Positions 23,079 through 31,717 of a DNA stretch of 54,449 bases are shown piece after piece (within the stretch, counting starts at the first letter, position 1; the number at the start of each line of letters is the position of its first letter). The notes beneath the pieces were generated by a model that was given only the letters and a program-made list of their open reading frames with translations, was not told the origin of the DNA and ran no database searches. Origin of the DNA: Clostridium sp. MCC353 (GTDB lineage: Bacteria; Bacillota; Clostridia; Lachnospirales; Lachnospiraceae); assembly GCF_018785315.1 (NCBI RefSeq), contig NZ_WQPN01000128.1:1-54449 (forward strand), given 5' to 3'. The translations under genes and the position numbers were made by a program.

Positions 23079-24087
23079 TACTGATTTTATATAGAGCCAG
23101 CTCATTGATCTGGCGGTTTGCGGACAGCAAAAAGCTTTCTTTTTCGCCGGATAAAACGGATATCTGGCTGGGGCCGGTCTCCGAGTCAATGGTTTCCTCT
23201 TTAAAATCCCCGTCATAATAAATCATCAAAAGCCTCATATCCTGTCTGCGGTATCCCAGTATGAATACCGGTGTTCCATTCACCGTCCCGCCCCATATCA
23301 CATGGCCGAAATCGATCTCATATTCCTTGACAGGTGACAGCGTCCCGTCAACCTCTTTATAGATAACGGCTTTGCTGCCGTGAAATGGTTCTATGGACGC
23401 ATATTCCGCCCTGCCGTCCCCGTCGATATCGCAGACCGCGATGTCGCTCACTTCCCCGTCATAGATCTTTTTGATCTTCCATTCCTCGTCCCATGGCCTG
23501 CCGGGGACTTCAAAGGCAAAAATGCCCTCCACGCCGGTGACCAGGTATCTGACCGCCCCGTCTGCCTCCTCTTTGCAGAAACCATGGTTTTTCGTTATCC
23601 CCTCATACAATTTTTTAAGGGGAAATGCCTGGGCCGGGTCTTTTTGCACCCGCCCTGTATATACGGCACCCGGGCTGCTCCAGTCCTGGGTGAATTCCTT
23701 TTTCCCGCAAAGGGTGGAGCCTATAAACCAGACTTCCCCATCCTGCATAAACAGGTCAAACCGGTGGAGGTAGGGTGTTTTCATCACTTCTTTTACAATC
23801 CAGCCGCCGTCTTCATATTTTATGTAGTTTAACGTGCATTCCTCAGCGGCGAACACGGGAAGAAACTTTTGGGTTCCGTAAAATTCCCCGTCCCGCCCCG
23901 GTATGGGCACCAGATTCATGGTTCCTCCGGGCTGGGTCCAAACCGTGTCAATCCCGCCCTTTGCCGCGCAGACACACTCCCCCGGCCCTTCCGACGCCCC
24001 GAAAAAAACAGTTTCCCCGTCCACCCGGCCGATGCAGGCAGCATAAACTTTGTCCACCTGGGCCAGCGTTGTCTTCTCTATTATCAT
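23068..24087 (-). CDS. FG-GAP/beta-propeller-like protein of unknown function
   Basis: A 339-aa protein without signal peptide or membrane segment. It is built of repeated beta strands with one clear calcium-binding-like FG-GAP signature, CDIDGDGRAEYASIEPFHG (~235-253), and similar looser blades, suggesting a beta-propeller. FG-GAP proteins are usually secreted, so a cytoplasmic version inside a catabolic operon is unusual. It could be a lactonase-like or substrate-binding propeller. It overlaps the UROD-family gene by 4 nt and is therefore part of the same pathway unit. Function cannot be assigned. Confidence 0.75.
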   Translation of the reverse strand: MIIEKTTLAQVDKVYAACIGRVDGETVFFGASEGPGECVCAAKGGIDTVWTQPGGTMNLVPIPGRDGEFYGTQKFLPVFAAEECTLNYIKYEDGGWIVKEVMKTPYLHRFDLFMQDGEVWFIGSTLCGKKEFTQDWSSPGAVYTGRVQKDPAQAFPLKKLYEGITKNHGFCKEEADGAVRYLVTGVEGIFAFEVPGRPWDEEWKIKKIYDGEVSDIAVCDIDGDGRAEYASIEPFHGSKAVIYKEVDGTLSPVKEYEIDFGHVIWGGTVNGTPVFILGYRRQDMRLLMIYYDGDFKEETIDSETGPSQISVLSGEKESFLLSANRQINELALYKISIDK

Positions 24088-25145
24088 ATCATTTCCTTCT
24101 CCTTTTCTGCATTTTTCCGGTTCAAATCCCCATAGCGTTCAAAACATTGGAACGCGTATTCAAAGGATTCCCTGGTGGCCCCGATGGCATCCAAAAACCG
24201 GTATTCCGCGGCTATGAGCCCCCCTTCTTTGGTCCCCCAGTACCGGATCAGATCCTTTACTTCCTGTTCGATCTTCCCCTTATCCCCTGTAGGCAGCGTC
24301 TCCTGTATATCCACGGCCACATCAAAGCAGATCCTGCCCGCAAACCGCTGACCGAATTCCTTCAAATGCAGAAGGTTGGGCTGGTGGATGTTCACGATAT
24401 CCACTCCGATTTCAATCAAATCTTCCATGATGTCGGTTATGTATCCACAGGAATGGAAATTCATATAGATTCCGTGTTCATGCATCTCATCCGCCAGGAT
24501 TTTATAGCGGGGCTTAAACACCTTTCTCCACATAGCCGGATTGATCATCAGGGCGTTCTGGGTTCCCCAGTCGTCGGAGGTATCGATGGAATGGATTCTG
24601 CCCTTTCCTAATTCTGCGGCCTGCCGTACGATCCCAAGCTGGTAATCCAGAAGCCGGTCACATAGCTCTGTCAGCTCTTCTTCATTGGTATACAGATCCA
24701 CCAGAGTGTTTTCAAATCCCCTCAGAAAATGGAGCCGTTCAAAAATGCAGTACTGGCTGTTAAGCTGCACCCATTTTTCTTCCCTCCCCGCCGCTTCCAG
24801 CGCTTTCTCAAGCCCGTCAAAACGGCCCGGTTCATAGGGATCCGGCATCACATAACTTTGATAGGATTCCTCCCAGTCTTTAATGGGAAACCCCACCGGC
24901 TGTCCAAGGCCCAGGCCCGATTTGCTGTCTGAATTTTCCCAGCGGATTCCCCACTCGTCCGTCTCACCGGGAATGGGTACGGCCTTTTTTGTCATATCCG
25001 GCTCTTCCCCAGGTTTCCGGCAGGCTCTCGGGCGCTGGAGAAACAGCCGCACCATATCGCCTTTTCCAAGGGTGGGATATTTGAGGGCAATCCGCTCCGG
25101 GCTGCCGAAGGTTATGTTTTTCAGCACAATTTCATAACTTGTCAT
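24084..25145 (-). CDS. Uroporphyrinogen decarboxylase (URO-D) family protein
   Basis: A 353-aa TIM barrel of the URO-D/cobalamin-methyltransferase superfamily (PF01208). It contains NFHSCGYITDIMEDLIEIGVDIVNIHQPN, where the H-x-C-G motif resembles the zinc/methyl-substrate site of MtaA/MtbA-type enzymes, and SIDTSDDWGTQNALMINPAMWR. Real HemE has conserved N-terminal Arg motifs not seen here, and no other haem genes are near. Homologues often sit in sugar or methylated-compound operons with unknown function. No corrinoid protein is encoded nearby. It starts at the stop of the transketolase C-half gene. The role is inferred to be methyl transfer, decarboxylation or demethylation of the operon substrate. 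Confidence 0.85.
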   Translation of the reverse strand: MTSYEIVLKNITFGSPERIALKYPTLGKGDMVRLFLQRPRACRKPGEEPDMTKKAVPIPGETDEWGIRWENSDSKSGLGLGQPVGFPIKDWEESYQSYVMPDPYEPGRFDGLEKALEAAGREEKWVQLNSQYCIFERLHFLRGFENTLVDLYTNEEELTELCDRLLDYQLGIVRQAAELGKGRIHSIDTSDDWGTQNALMINPAMWRKVFKPRYKILADEMHEHGIYMNFHSCGYITDIMEDLIEIGVDIVNIHQPNLLHLKEFGQRFAGRICFDVAVDIQETLPTGDKGKIEQEVKDLIRYWGTKEGGLIAAEYRFLDAIGATRESFEYAFQCFERYGDLNRKNAEKEKEMI

Positions 25146-26129
25146 TTAACCCCTCTCCCTTTTCAGCCTGACAACTTCTGCCGCCTGTTTCACGATTTCC
25201 TCAGGGGTGAGGCAAAAGCGTTTCCTCAAATACTCCTCTGTGCCCACTTCTCCAAATTCATCCTGTATCCCCACTTTTCTCAAAAGTACAGGCTCATTTA
25301 AGGACAGCACGGATGCCACTCCGTCTCCTAAGCCGCCGTTTACGTTGGCATTTTCCGCGGTGACCACGGCCCTCGTCTTCCTTGCATATGAGAGGATCAG
25401 GGATTCATCCAGCGGTTTAACGGTGACCGGATCGATCACAGCGGCGCTGATGCCCTGCTCTTTCAGACGCCCGGCCGCTTCTAAAGCCTCCGCCGTCATG
25501 ATGCCGCTGGCAATGATGGCCACATCAGTTCCATCCGCCAGCACGCGGCCTTTCCCAATCTCAAACCGGCTGCCGGGGGGATAGATCTGCTTCATCTGTT
25601 TTCTGGGTGTTCTGATATAGGTTAAACCGTACCGGTCCTTAGTCATCTTCAGCGCCTGTTCCAACTGCACTCCATCGCAGATGTCAAAAATAACGGCTCC
25701 GGGAATGGCCCGGTAGAGGGCGATGTCCTCAAAAGGCATATGGGTTCCCCCATTATAAGCGGCGGTCACTCCGGGATCGCTTCCGATAATCCTCACATTG
25801 TTCCCGGCGTAAGCTACCGACAGGAACACCTGGTCGTAAACGCGCCTGGATACAAATGGGGCAAAGGAATGGATATAGGGGATTTTCCCCTCCGCGCTCA
25901 TCCCGGCGGCCACTCCCACCATGTTGGCCTCCTGCACGCCCATATCCATGGCCCTTCCCGGATATTTTTTATCAAATCCGCCCATGCCGATGGAATTCAT
26001 CAGGTCCGCGTCCAGATAAACCACCCGCTCATCCTGGTTCAATAGTTCTTCCATCACATCAGGGAATACCTGTTTTAATGGGACGGCGCCTAAACTTCCG
26101 TCATAGATCGTTTCCAACATTCTCTCCAC
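25146..26129 (-). CDS. Transketolase, C-terminal subunit
   Basis: Pyr and C-terminal domains of a two-gene transketolase (327 aa). The ThDP-activating Glu lies in MDMGVQEANMVGVAAGMSAEGKIPYIHSFAPF, followed by GSDPGVTAAYNGGTHMPFEDIALYRAIPG and the C-terminal PVTVKPLDE segment. With the N-half gene 3 bp upstream it forms the complete enzyme, which moves two-carbon units between sugar phosphates (for example from xylulose 5-phosphate). The N and C halves are separate polypeptides, as is common in clostridia and archaea. Confidence 0.93.
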   Translation of the reverse strand: MERMLETIYDGSLGAVPLKQVFPDVMEELLNQDERVVYLDADLMNSIGMGGFDKKYPGRAMDMGVQEANMVGVAAGMSAEGKIPYIHSFAPFVSRRVYDQVFLSVAYAGNNVRIIGSDPGVTAAYNGGTHMPFEDIALYRAIPGAVIFDICDGVQLEQALKMTKDRYGLTYIRTPRKQMKQIYPPGSRFEIGKGRVLADGTDVAIIASGIMTAEALEAAGRLKEQGISAAVIDPVTVKPLDESLILSYARKTRAVVTAENANVNGGLGDGVASVLSLNEPVLLRKVGIQDEFGEVGTEEYLRKRFCLTPEEIVKQAAEVVRLKRERG

Positions 26130-26132
26130 CTC

Positions 26133-26951
26133 CTATGCGCCCAGTTCCCCAATGGCGCGGTCTGCCTGTTCCCTGGTTATGGTCATGTGATGGTTCAGCT
26201 TCGTCTCTTCAATCCATTTCACGCCCTTTCCCTTCACGGTCTGCATCACGATCATGGAAGGACGGCCTTCTGCCTGTTCCTTGGCCTGTTCTATGGCGTC
26301 ATAAATCTGTTCCACATCATTTCCGTCTATTTCCCGGGCATACCATCCGAAGGCCTCAAACTTGGCCTTGATATCCCCCATGTCCAAAATGTCCTCCGTA
26401 TCCCCGTCCAGCTGCCTGTGGTTGTAATCTACAAATGCAATCAGATGATCCGCCTTGTGATGGGCCGCGGATAAAGCCATTTCCCACACCTGCCCCTCAT
26501 TGCATTCCCCGTCTCCAAGCAGGAGATATACGTAATTATCCCGGCCTTTTAAGGCCAAAGCCATGCCCAGGGCAAGGGAAGCCCCCTGTCCCAGGGAACC
26601 GGTCGTCATATCGATTCCCGGCGTTTTTTTCTTATCACAGTGGCTGGGAAGGCTGGTTCCTCCCCGGTTCAGGGTGTTCAGCCATTCCTTAGGGAAAAAG
26701 CCTTTTAAAGCCAGGGCCGAGTAAATCCCGGGGCCCGCGTGGCCCTTGGAGGAGACAAAACGGTCCCTTCCCTCCCATCCTGGATTGGCCGGATCATAGT
26801 TCATCACCGCACCGTACAGGACGGCGATCAGATCCGTGGCTGACAGCGTTCCCCCTATATGTCCAAATCCCAGGCTGCCGAACATATCCATCTCCGTAAC
26901 CCTAAGTTTCGCGGCAAACTGTTCCAGCCCTTTTTTTAATTCCTGATCCAT
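26133..26951 (-). CDS. Transketolase, N-terminal subunit
   Basis: ThDP pyrophosphate-binding half (272 aa): GFGHIGGTLSATDLIAVLYG, SSKGHAGPGIYSALA, and the ThDP motif GDGECNEGQVWEMALSAAHH followed by ..FVDYNHRQLDG. The ATG at 26951 is selected because GAGG lies 5 nt upstream; an upstream TTG 11 codons earlier lacks a binding site. It is partnered with the next gene. Its place after the epimerases suggests that D-xylulose 5-phosphate is the pathway end product feeding the pentose phosphate pool. Confidence 0.93.
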   Translation of the reverse strand: MDQELKKGLEQFAAKLRVTEMDMFGSLGFGHIGGTLSATDLIAVLYGAVMNYDPANPGWEGRDRFVSSKGHAGPGIYSALALKGFFPKEWLNTLNRGGTSLPSHCDKKKTPGIDMTTGSLGQGASLALGMALALKGRDNYVYLLLGDGECNEGQVWEMALSAAHHKADHLIAFVDYNHRQLDGDTEDILDMGDIKAKFEAFGWYAREIDGNDVEQIYDAIEQAKEQAEGRPSMIVMQTVKGKGVKWIEETKLNHHMTITREQADRAIGELGA

Positions 26952-26994
26952 TTTGACCTCATTTCCGCCGATCAAATACGGCAATCATAAAATG

Positions 26995-27804
26995 TTACAG
27001 TAAACCAATCTTTTTGAAGAATTCAATCCCCTTTTTGGCGCAGGTTTCTCCATCCGGTTTAGCCAGCGCTTCCAGGCACAAAAATCCATCATATCTAATC
27101 TCCTTCAATACCCTGTAAATGCCTTCCATATCCAGATGCCCCATGCCGGGCGCCAGCCGGTTGGAGTCCAGAAAATGGATATGGCGGATCCTGTCTCCGC
27201 ACAGCCTCAGGCTCCCCAAAACAGACCGGTCTTCAATGTTCATATGAAAGGTATCCAGCATCAGATATAGGGGAAGCCCCGTCTCTTCAATAAACCGGTA
27301 CGCCTCCTCACTGCTGTTTAAGGTATTGATCTCATAGCGGTTAATGGGTTCAATCACCAGTTCCACGCCGCAGCTTTCTGCAAATGGCAGGATTTTTTCT
27401 ATGGAATCCTGAAAGCGGCGGAAAAACTCATCATAAGCATCGCCTTTTCCCACGCTGCCCCGCACCAGGCCCAGGGAGACCATTCCCTTCACTTCCGACG
27501 CATAGGCAATGATTTCCTTCATCCTCACGATGATCTCATCCCTCACCGCTTTTTCCCTGTCGCCGAGAAACAGGCCCTGTCCGGCCAGCGCCGCAGGCAT
27601 CACGACCCCGGTTTCCAGACCATGGCTTTCAAGCAGCCCTATGGCCCGGCGGCTGACGGCCGCCCGCGGATCTTCCACAAACAAATCCACGCCCTCATAT
27701 CCCATCTCCCGGATCAGGGGAATATTGGTTTCAATATCCCCCTGAAACAGCACAGGAGCGTTTTTATCCGCTTTAAATAAAGATAACGACACTGAAGTCT
27801 TCAT
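26995..27804 (-). CDS. Sugar phosphate isomerase/epimerase (TIM barrel, UlaE-like)
   Basis: Xylose-isomerase-like TIM-barrel protein, 269 aa from the ATG at 27804. Metal-binding residues are recognisable: Glu in LVIEPINRYE, Asp/His in LMLDTFHMNIED, His in RIRHIHFLDSNRLAPGMGHLD, and Glu in FLCLEALAKP. Relatives include L-xylulose-5-phosphate 3-epimerase (UlaE), hydroxypyruvate isomerase and tagatose 3-epimerase; the exact reaction cannot be fixed from sequence alone. Between a UlaF-like 4-epimerase and transketolase, a 3-epimerase role on a ketopentose phosphate is the best inference. Confidence 0.85.
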   Translation of the reverse strand: MKTSVSLSLFKADKNAPVLFQGDIETNIPLIREMGYEGVDLFVEDPRAAVSRRAIGLLESHGLETGVVMPAALAGQGLFLGDREKAVRDEIIVRMKEIIAYASEVKGMVSLGLVRGSVGKGDAYDEFFRRFQDSIEKILPFAESCGVELVIEPINRYEINTLNSSEEAYRFIEETGLPLYLMLDTFHMNIEDRSVLGSLRLCGDRIRHIHFLDSNRLAPGMGHLDMEGIYRVLKEIRYDGFLCLEALAKPDGETCAKKGIEFFKKIGLL

Positions 27805-27844
27805 ACCTGCCCCCAACCGCGTTCACACGCATTTAATCAAATTT

Positions 27845-28558
27845 TCATGTTTTATCCTGATAAAAATAGGAATCAGCTCCATATTTTCTCGTATAATGCT
27901 TTTTCAGCATATAATCCGGCAGGAAATTGGCGGTTTTGCCGTTGATATCCGCATTCATGATATCCAAAGACAGCTTTGCCATCTTCGCCAGCTCTTCCAG
28001 GATTACGCTGTGTTCCACAGCCGCCTTCCCATCCTTTCCCCAGGTGAACGGCCCGTGGCCCGGCGTCAGAACAGCTCCCATTTCCAGCATATTCCGGCCT
28101 TTGAACAGCCCGCAGATCACCTTTCCCACGTTCCGCTCATAATCCGTTTCCACCTCTTTGCGGGTCATCTGCCTGGTACAGGGTATTTCCCCGTAGAAAT
28201 GATCCGCATGGGTGGTTCCCAAAACGGGAATCCCCTTTCCTGCCTGGCACCAGGCCGTGGCCCAGGTGGAATGGGTATGGGCGATTCCGCCCACCTCCGG
28301 GAAGTTTTTGTAAATCTCCAGATGGATATCCAGATCCACGGAGGGTAAAAGTCCGTCCAGCAGGGTTCCGTCCAGGGTCACCACCGACATATCGTCCGCT
28401 GTCAGCCTGTCATACTCAATCCCTTTGGGCTTTATGGCCACCAGGCCCTTTTCACGGTCCACGGCGCTGACATTTCCCCAGGTATAGATGACCAGGCCTC
28501 GCTTCACCAGCTCCAGATTGGCGTCATAGACCTCCTGTTTTAACTGTTTTAAATCCAT
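27845..28558 (-). CDS. araD: L-ribulose-5-phosphate 4-epimerase (AraD/UlaF family)
   Basis: Class II aldolase-fold epimerase interconverting L-ribulose 5-phosphate and D-xylulose 5-phosphate. It shows TWGNVSAVDREKGLVAIKPKGIEYD (phosphate-binding segment), zinc ligands in HTHSTWATAWCQAGKGIP and TTHADHFYGEIPCTR, and a C-terminal HGPFTWGKD. The 237-aa length is typical. The ATG at 28558 has GGAGG about 6 nt upstream; a start four codons earlier overlaps that site. It lies 11 bp after the UlaG-like gene. AraD and UlaF are paralogues; the neighbourhood favours the UlaF role. Confidence 0.93.
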   Translation of the reverse strand: MDLKQLKQEVYDANLELVKRGLVIYTWGNVSAVDREKGLVAIKPKGIEYDRLTADDMSVVTLDGTLLDGLLPSVDLDIHLEIYKNFPEVGGIAHTHSTWATAWCQAGKGIPVLGTTHADHFYGEIPCTRQMTRKEVETDYERNVGKVICGLFKGRNMLEMGAVLTPGHGPFTWGKDGKAAVEHSVILEELAKMAKLSLDIMNADINGKTANFLPDYMLKKHYTRKYGADSYFYQDKT

Positions 28559-28569
28559 ATTTCCCTCCA

Positions 28570-29655
28570 TTATAAAAATGACTTAAACGGAACATTGGGT
28601 TCATCCAGTTCAAAAGCGTCTTCAAATCCGCGGCGGAACATGAACTGCTTTTTCTCCTTATCGTCGGGATACAGATATCCGCCTCCCACTTCCCATAAAA
28701 AGACATGGAATTTGTAGTTTAAGCGGTCTTTCCTGTAGTTGTAGACCAACTGGATTTCCTTTGGATCCGCCAGCATATTGGACCAGATATCATAATGGAA
28801 CGGGATCAAAACCTTGGCATTCAGATTTTCCGCAATCCTCAGGCAGTCCACGCTGGTCACTTTGTCGGAACAGCCGATGGGATTTTCGCCGTAGGAAACT
28901 AAAACCACGTCAATCTCATGATCCTTTCCATGTTTCACATAGTAATTGGACATATGGGAGTCGCCGCTGTGGTAAATATTGCCTCCCGGGGTCTTTATGA
29001 TGAAGTTCACCGCCCTGTCATCCATATCGTCCGGCAGAATCCCTCTGATATCACCGGCAGGAGGGGCCGTTATGAGAGCGGTACGGTCAAAGGAATCCAC
29101 CGCCACGATCTCCATATCCTTGATTTTAATGGAATCACCCGGCCTCACTTCCCTGATCCGTTCTTCCGGCACTCCCCATTTTCTCCAGATATCGCAGCTG
29201 AATTTGGGCCCGATAAAAGGCGCGTCCGTATTGTTCACAATGGCCGCCGCCACATAGGGGTCGATATGATCCCTGTGGAAATGGGTGGACAACACGGCGT
29301 CCATCTTCTTAATCGCGAAGGGGTCGATCACCATGGGAACGGCCCGGGCATTGGGCTGCCACTGTCTGCTTCCCACCATGCGCGCCATCTGGAAATCCTT
29401 TCCCTGGCCCCATTCCGGCGGCTCCGGGAATTTGGTGGTCTGTTTGCCCGTATCCAGCCACAAATCGATGATGATGTTGCAGTCCGCAGGGGTTTTAATC
29501 CAGATTCCAGTGCATCCCAGCCACCACATGGCGAATTTGCCGGGGCCCACTTTAGCGTCCTCAATCTGTTCATTTAAAAAGGTTCCCCATTCGGGAAATA
29601 CGTTGTCAATCCAAAACTGCCTGTCTATGTCCTTGATATTCACATTATTGATCAT
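28570..29655 (-). CDS. ulaG: L-ascorbate-6-phosphate lactonase-like protein (UlaG family)
   Basis: Metallo-beta-lactamase-fold lactonase, ~361 aa, strongly resembling E. coli UlaG along its length: FPEWGTFLNEQIED, GPGKFAMWWLGCTGIW, the H-x-H-x-D-H motif in LSTHFHRDHID, GDSHMSNYYVKHG, and the C terminus VPFKSFL. In E. coli it hydrolyses ascorbate 6-phosphate to 3-keto-L-gulonate 6-phosphate. The ATG at 29655 has GGAG 7 nt upstream. No ascorbate PTS is present; the neighbouring importer is a TTT system, so the substrate may be another lactone or unphosphorylated. The family assignment is firm, the substrate uncertain. Confidence 0.9.
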   Translation of the reverse strand: MINNVNIKDIDRQFWIDNVFPEWGTFLNEQIEDAKVGPGKFAMWWLGCTGIWIKTPADCNIIIDLWLDTGKQTTKFPEPPEWGQGKDFQMARMVGSRQWQPNARAVPMVIDPFAIKKMDAVLSTHFHRDHIDPYVAAAIVNNTDAPFIGPKFSCDIWRKWGVPEERIREVRPGDSIKIKDMEIVAVDSFDRTALITAPPAGDIRGILPDDMDDRAVNFIIKTPGGNIYHSGDSHMSNYYVKHGKDHEIDVVLVSYGENPIGCSDKVTSVDCLRIAENLNAKVLIPFHYDIWSNMLADPKEIQLVYNYRKDRLNYKFHVFLWEVGGGYLYPDDKEKKQFMFRRGFEDAFELDEPNVPFKSFL

Positions 29656-29707
29656 TTTTTTCTCCATTCTGAAACAGTTTAATGATGAGGTTTGTTAAAA
29701 TCCCTCT

Positions 29708-31204
29708 CTAATTTTTTAAATGCAGCGCTTTTCTTACATCCGGCTTTTTCAGAAGCCAGGAAACTGCCGGCAGCAGCACGGCCAGTATGAAAAATACGGT
29801 TCCGATGGAAGGAACTTTCATACAGTTTAAAAATCCCCGCTGGTATATAATCGCCCTTCTCATGTTGTCTTCAATGATGCCGCCCAGCACATTTGCCAGG
29901 ACAAACGGGGCCAGTGGATAGTGGTTCTTATCCAGAATATAGCCCACAATCATGAATCCCATCAGCGCTGCCAGGTCAAACAGGTTATTGTTTAAACTGA
30001 TCACCCCCACCACGCAGAACATGGAAACCAGGGGGAACAGATAACGCTTGGGTATCTCAATGATCTTCGCCATGAACCTGATGGTAGTGATCTGGTACAG
30101 GAACATAAACACATTGGCGATGAGCACGATCACGATGATGGATTTGAACAGGGACGGCTGGTTCATGCTCAAAAGCGGCCCCGGCGTGATGCCCTGCAGG
30201 GTCAGCGCGCCCATGATGATGGCCGTCACCGTGTCTCCCGGCACTCCCAATGCCAGCATGGGGATCAGGGCCCCGCCTGTGGTGGCGTTATTGGCGCTTT
30301 CACAGCAGAAGATCCCTTCCGCGATGCCGGTGCCGAACAGTTCCGGGTGTTTCGATCCCTTTTTGGCCTGGGCATAGGATATCAGGCTGGCCGCCCCGCC
30401 GCCCATTCCCGGCAGGATTCCGATGGCGGTTCCAATCACGCTGCCTCGGATCATGGTTCCTAAATTCTCTTTTATGGTCTTTAATCCAGGCACATAAAAC
30501 AGCTTTTTCTTCACCTTCACCGGCTTTGTTTTGACCTTCAGCTCCCCGATGGAATTAAGAATTTCAGGGAGTGCAAAGATGCCGATAATCACTACAACCA
30601 GATTAAATCCGCTTTCCAGATTATAATTACCAAAGGTGTATCTGGCCGCAACCCCGTCCACAGGGCTCATGCCCACGGTTTTAAACAGAAGCCCGATAAG
30701 GGCGACCGTAAATGCTTTCAGGCTGTCTGAACTCAGCACGCACACGATTACAAGAGACAGGGTAGCCGTTCCGAAATATTCCCACGGCCCGAAGCCAATG
30801 GCCATATTGGCCAGCACCGGCGCAAAAGCGATCAGACAGACGGTACTGAACAGCCCTCCGAAAATGGAAGCGAACGCGCCATAGGACAGGGCCTCCGTAG
30901 CCATCCCCTTCTGAGCCATGGGATAACCGTCAAATGTGGTAGCTACCGAAGCCGCAGTCCCCGGGATTTTCAGAAGTATGGCAGAAACCAGTCCCCCTGA
31001 CACACAGCCCATATACAGCCCCATGATGATGCACATGGACGACATCACATCCATCACAAATGTGAACGGCAGCACCAGAGCCACCGCAATCGGAGCGTTG
31101 AGCCCCGGTATGGTGCCGAATATGCTTCCCACCACAACGCCGGTCAGAATCAAAAGCAGGTATTGAGGCTGCAATACATTCATAAATATATTTAATAAAT
31201 CCAT
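29708..31204 (-). CDS. tctA: Tripartite tricarboxylate transporter, TctA subunit
   Basis: Large membrane subunit (498 aa, about 12 helices) of a TTT-family secondary importer. Conserved motifs are GLNAPIAVALVLPFTF near the N terminus, the KIPGTAASVATTFDGYPMAQKG loop (~79-100), GSVIGTAIGILPGMGGGAASLISYAQAKKGSK, and NNATTGGALIPMLALGVPGDTVTA. It imports a carboxylate with the TctC binding protein and TctB. It is located 12 bp after tctB. Confidence 0.95.
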   Translation of the reverse strand: MDLLNIFMNVLQPQYLLLILTGVVVGSIFGTIPGLNAPIAVALVLPFTFVMDVMSSMCIIMGLYMGCVSGGLVSAILLKIPGTAASVATTFDGYPMAQKGMATEALSYGAFASIFGGLFSTVCLIAFAPVLANMAIGFGPWEYFGTATLSLVIVCVLSSDSLKAFTVALIGLLFKTVGMSPVDGVAARYTFGNYNLESGFNLVVVIIGIFALPEILNSIGELKVKTKPVKVKKKLFYVPGLKTIKENLGTMIRGSVIGTAIGILPGMGGGAASLISYAQAKKGSKHPELFGTGIAEGIFCCESANNATTGGALIPMLALGVPGDTVTAIIMGALTLQGITPGPLLSMNQPSLFKSIIVIVLIANVFMFLYQITTIRFMAKIIEIPKRYLFPLVSMFCVVGVISLNNNLFDLAALMGFMIVGYILDKNHYPLAPFVLANVLGGIIEDNMRRAIIYQRGFLNCMKVPSIGTVFFILAVLLPAVSWLLKKPDVRKALHLKN

Positions 31205-31216
31205 CTCTTCCCTCCT

Positions 31217-31693
31217 TTAACCCTTCAGCAAACCGGCCGGCAGCATAACATGCAGTACGCTGCCGAAAAACCAGTATATACCAATGGTTCCCGCCGTCAC
31301 ACCCACTGCGATCACTGCCTCCGTTTTGGCGGAGGGCCTGCGGTCCATCTGGGCATAGTAAAAGAAATTAATCAGCGCCGTCATATACGCTACGGTGGAG
31401 ATGATATATCCGAGAGGCGCCATGGCCGCGATATAAACGCCGGTCATCAGTATGTAAACCAGGCGCAGCCCCTGGAACATTTCAAGAAATACGAAATGCT
31501 TCCTGGTATCCGGTTTTCTGAAATATTGATACAGCCTCATTAAAATACAGGCCAGAAGCATCACTACGATAATTCTTGGAAACAATCCCGCTCCCCCAGA
31601 CTGGTCCAGTATGCTGGAAGGAAACTGGAATGTCATGAAAAACATACCCACTGCTATGGCCGATACCACGGCCAAAAATACCAATTCTCCCAT
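31217..31693 (-). CDS. tctB: Tripartite tricarboxylate transporter, TctB subunit
   Basis: Small membrane subunit (158 aa) with four hydrophobic segments at about residues 5-22, 38-55, 76-107 and 123-150. The TctB signature region is SGGAGLFPRIIVVMLLACILMRL. It assembles with TctA. It is 24 bp after tctC and 12 bp before tctA. Confidence 0.92.
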   Translation of the reverse strand: MGELVFLAVVSAIAVGMFFMTFQFPSSILDQSGGAGLFPRIIVVMLLACILMRLYQYFRKPDTRKHFVFLEMFQGLRLVYILMTGVYIAAMAPLGYIISTVAYMTALINFFYYAQMDRRPSAKTEAVIAVGVTAGTIGIYWFFGSVLHVMLPAGLLKG

Positions 31694-31717
31694 GCGTTCC
31701 CCCTTAATCCCTATCCG

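Noticed and set aside
24084-25145. HemE (haem biosynthesis uroporphyrinogen decarboxylase)
   Set aside because: The N-terminal Arg-rich substrate motifs of HemE are not seen, no haem genes are nearby, and the gene is embedded in a sugar-acid operon.
25146-26951. Sulfoquinovose sulfo-transketolase pathway suggested by the split transketolase and the sulfatase
   Set aside because: The sulfosugar isomerases and sulfonate exporter expected for that pathway are absent; the UlaG and AraD genes fit a sugar-acid route better.
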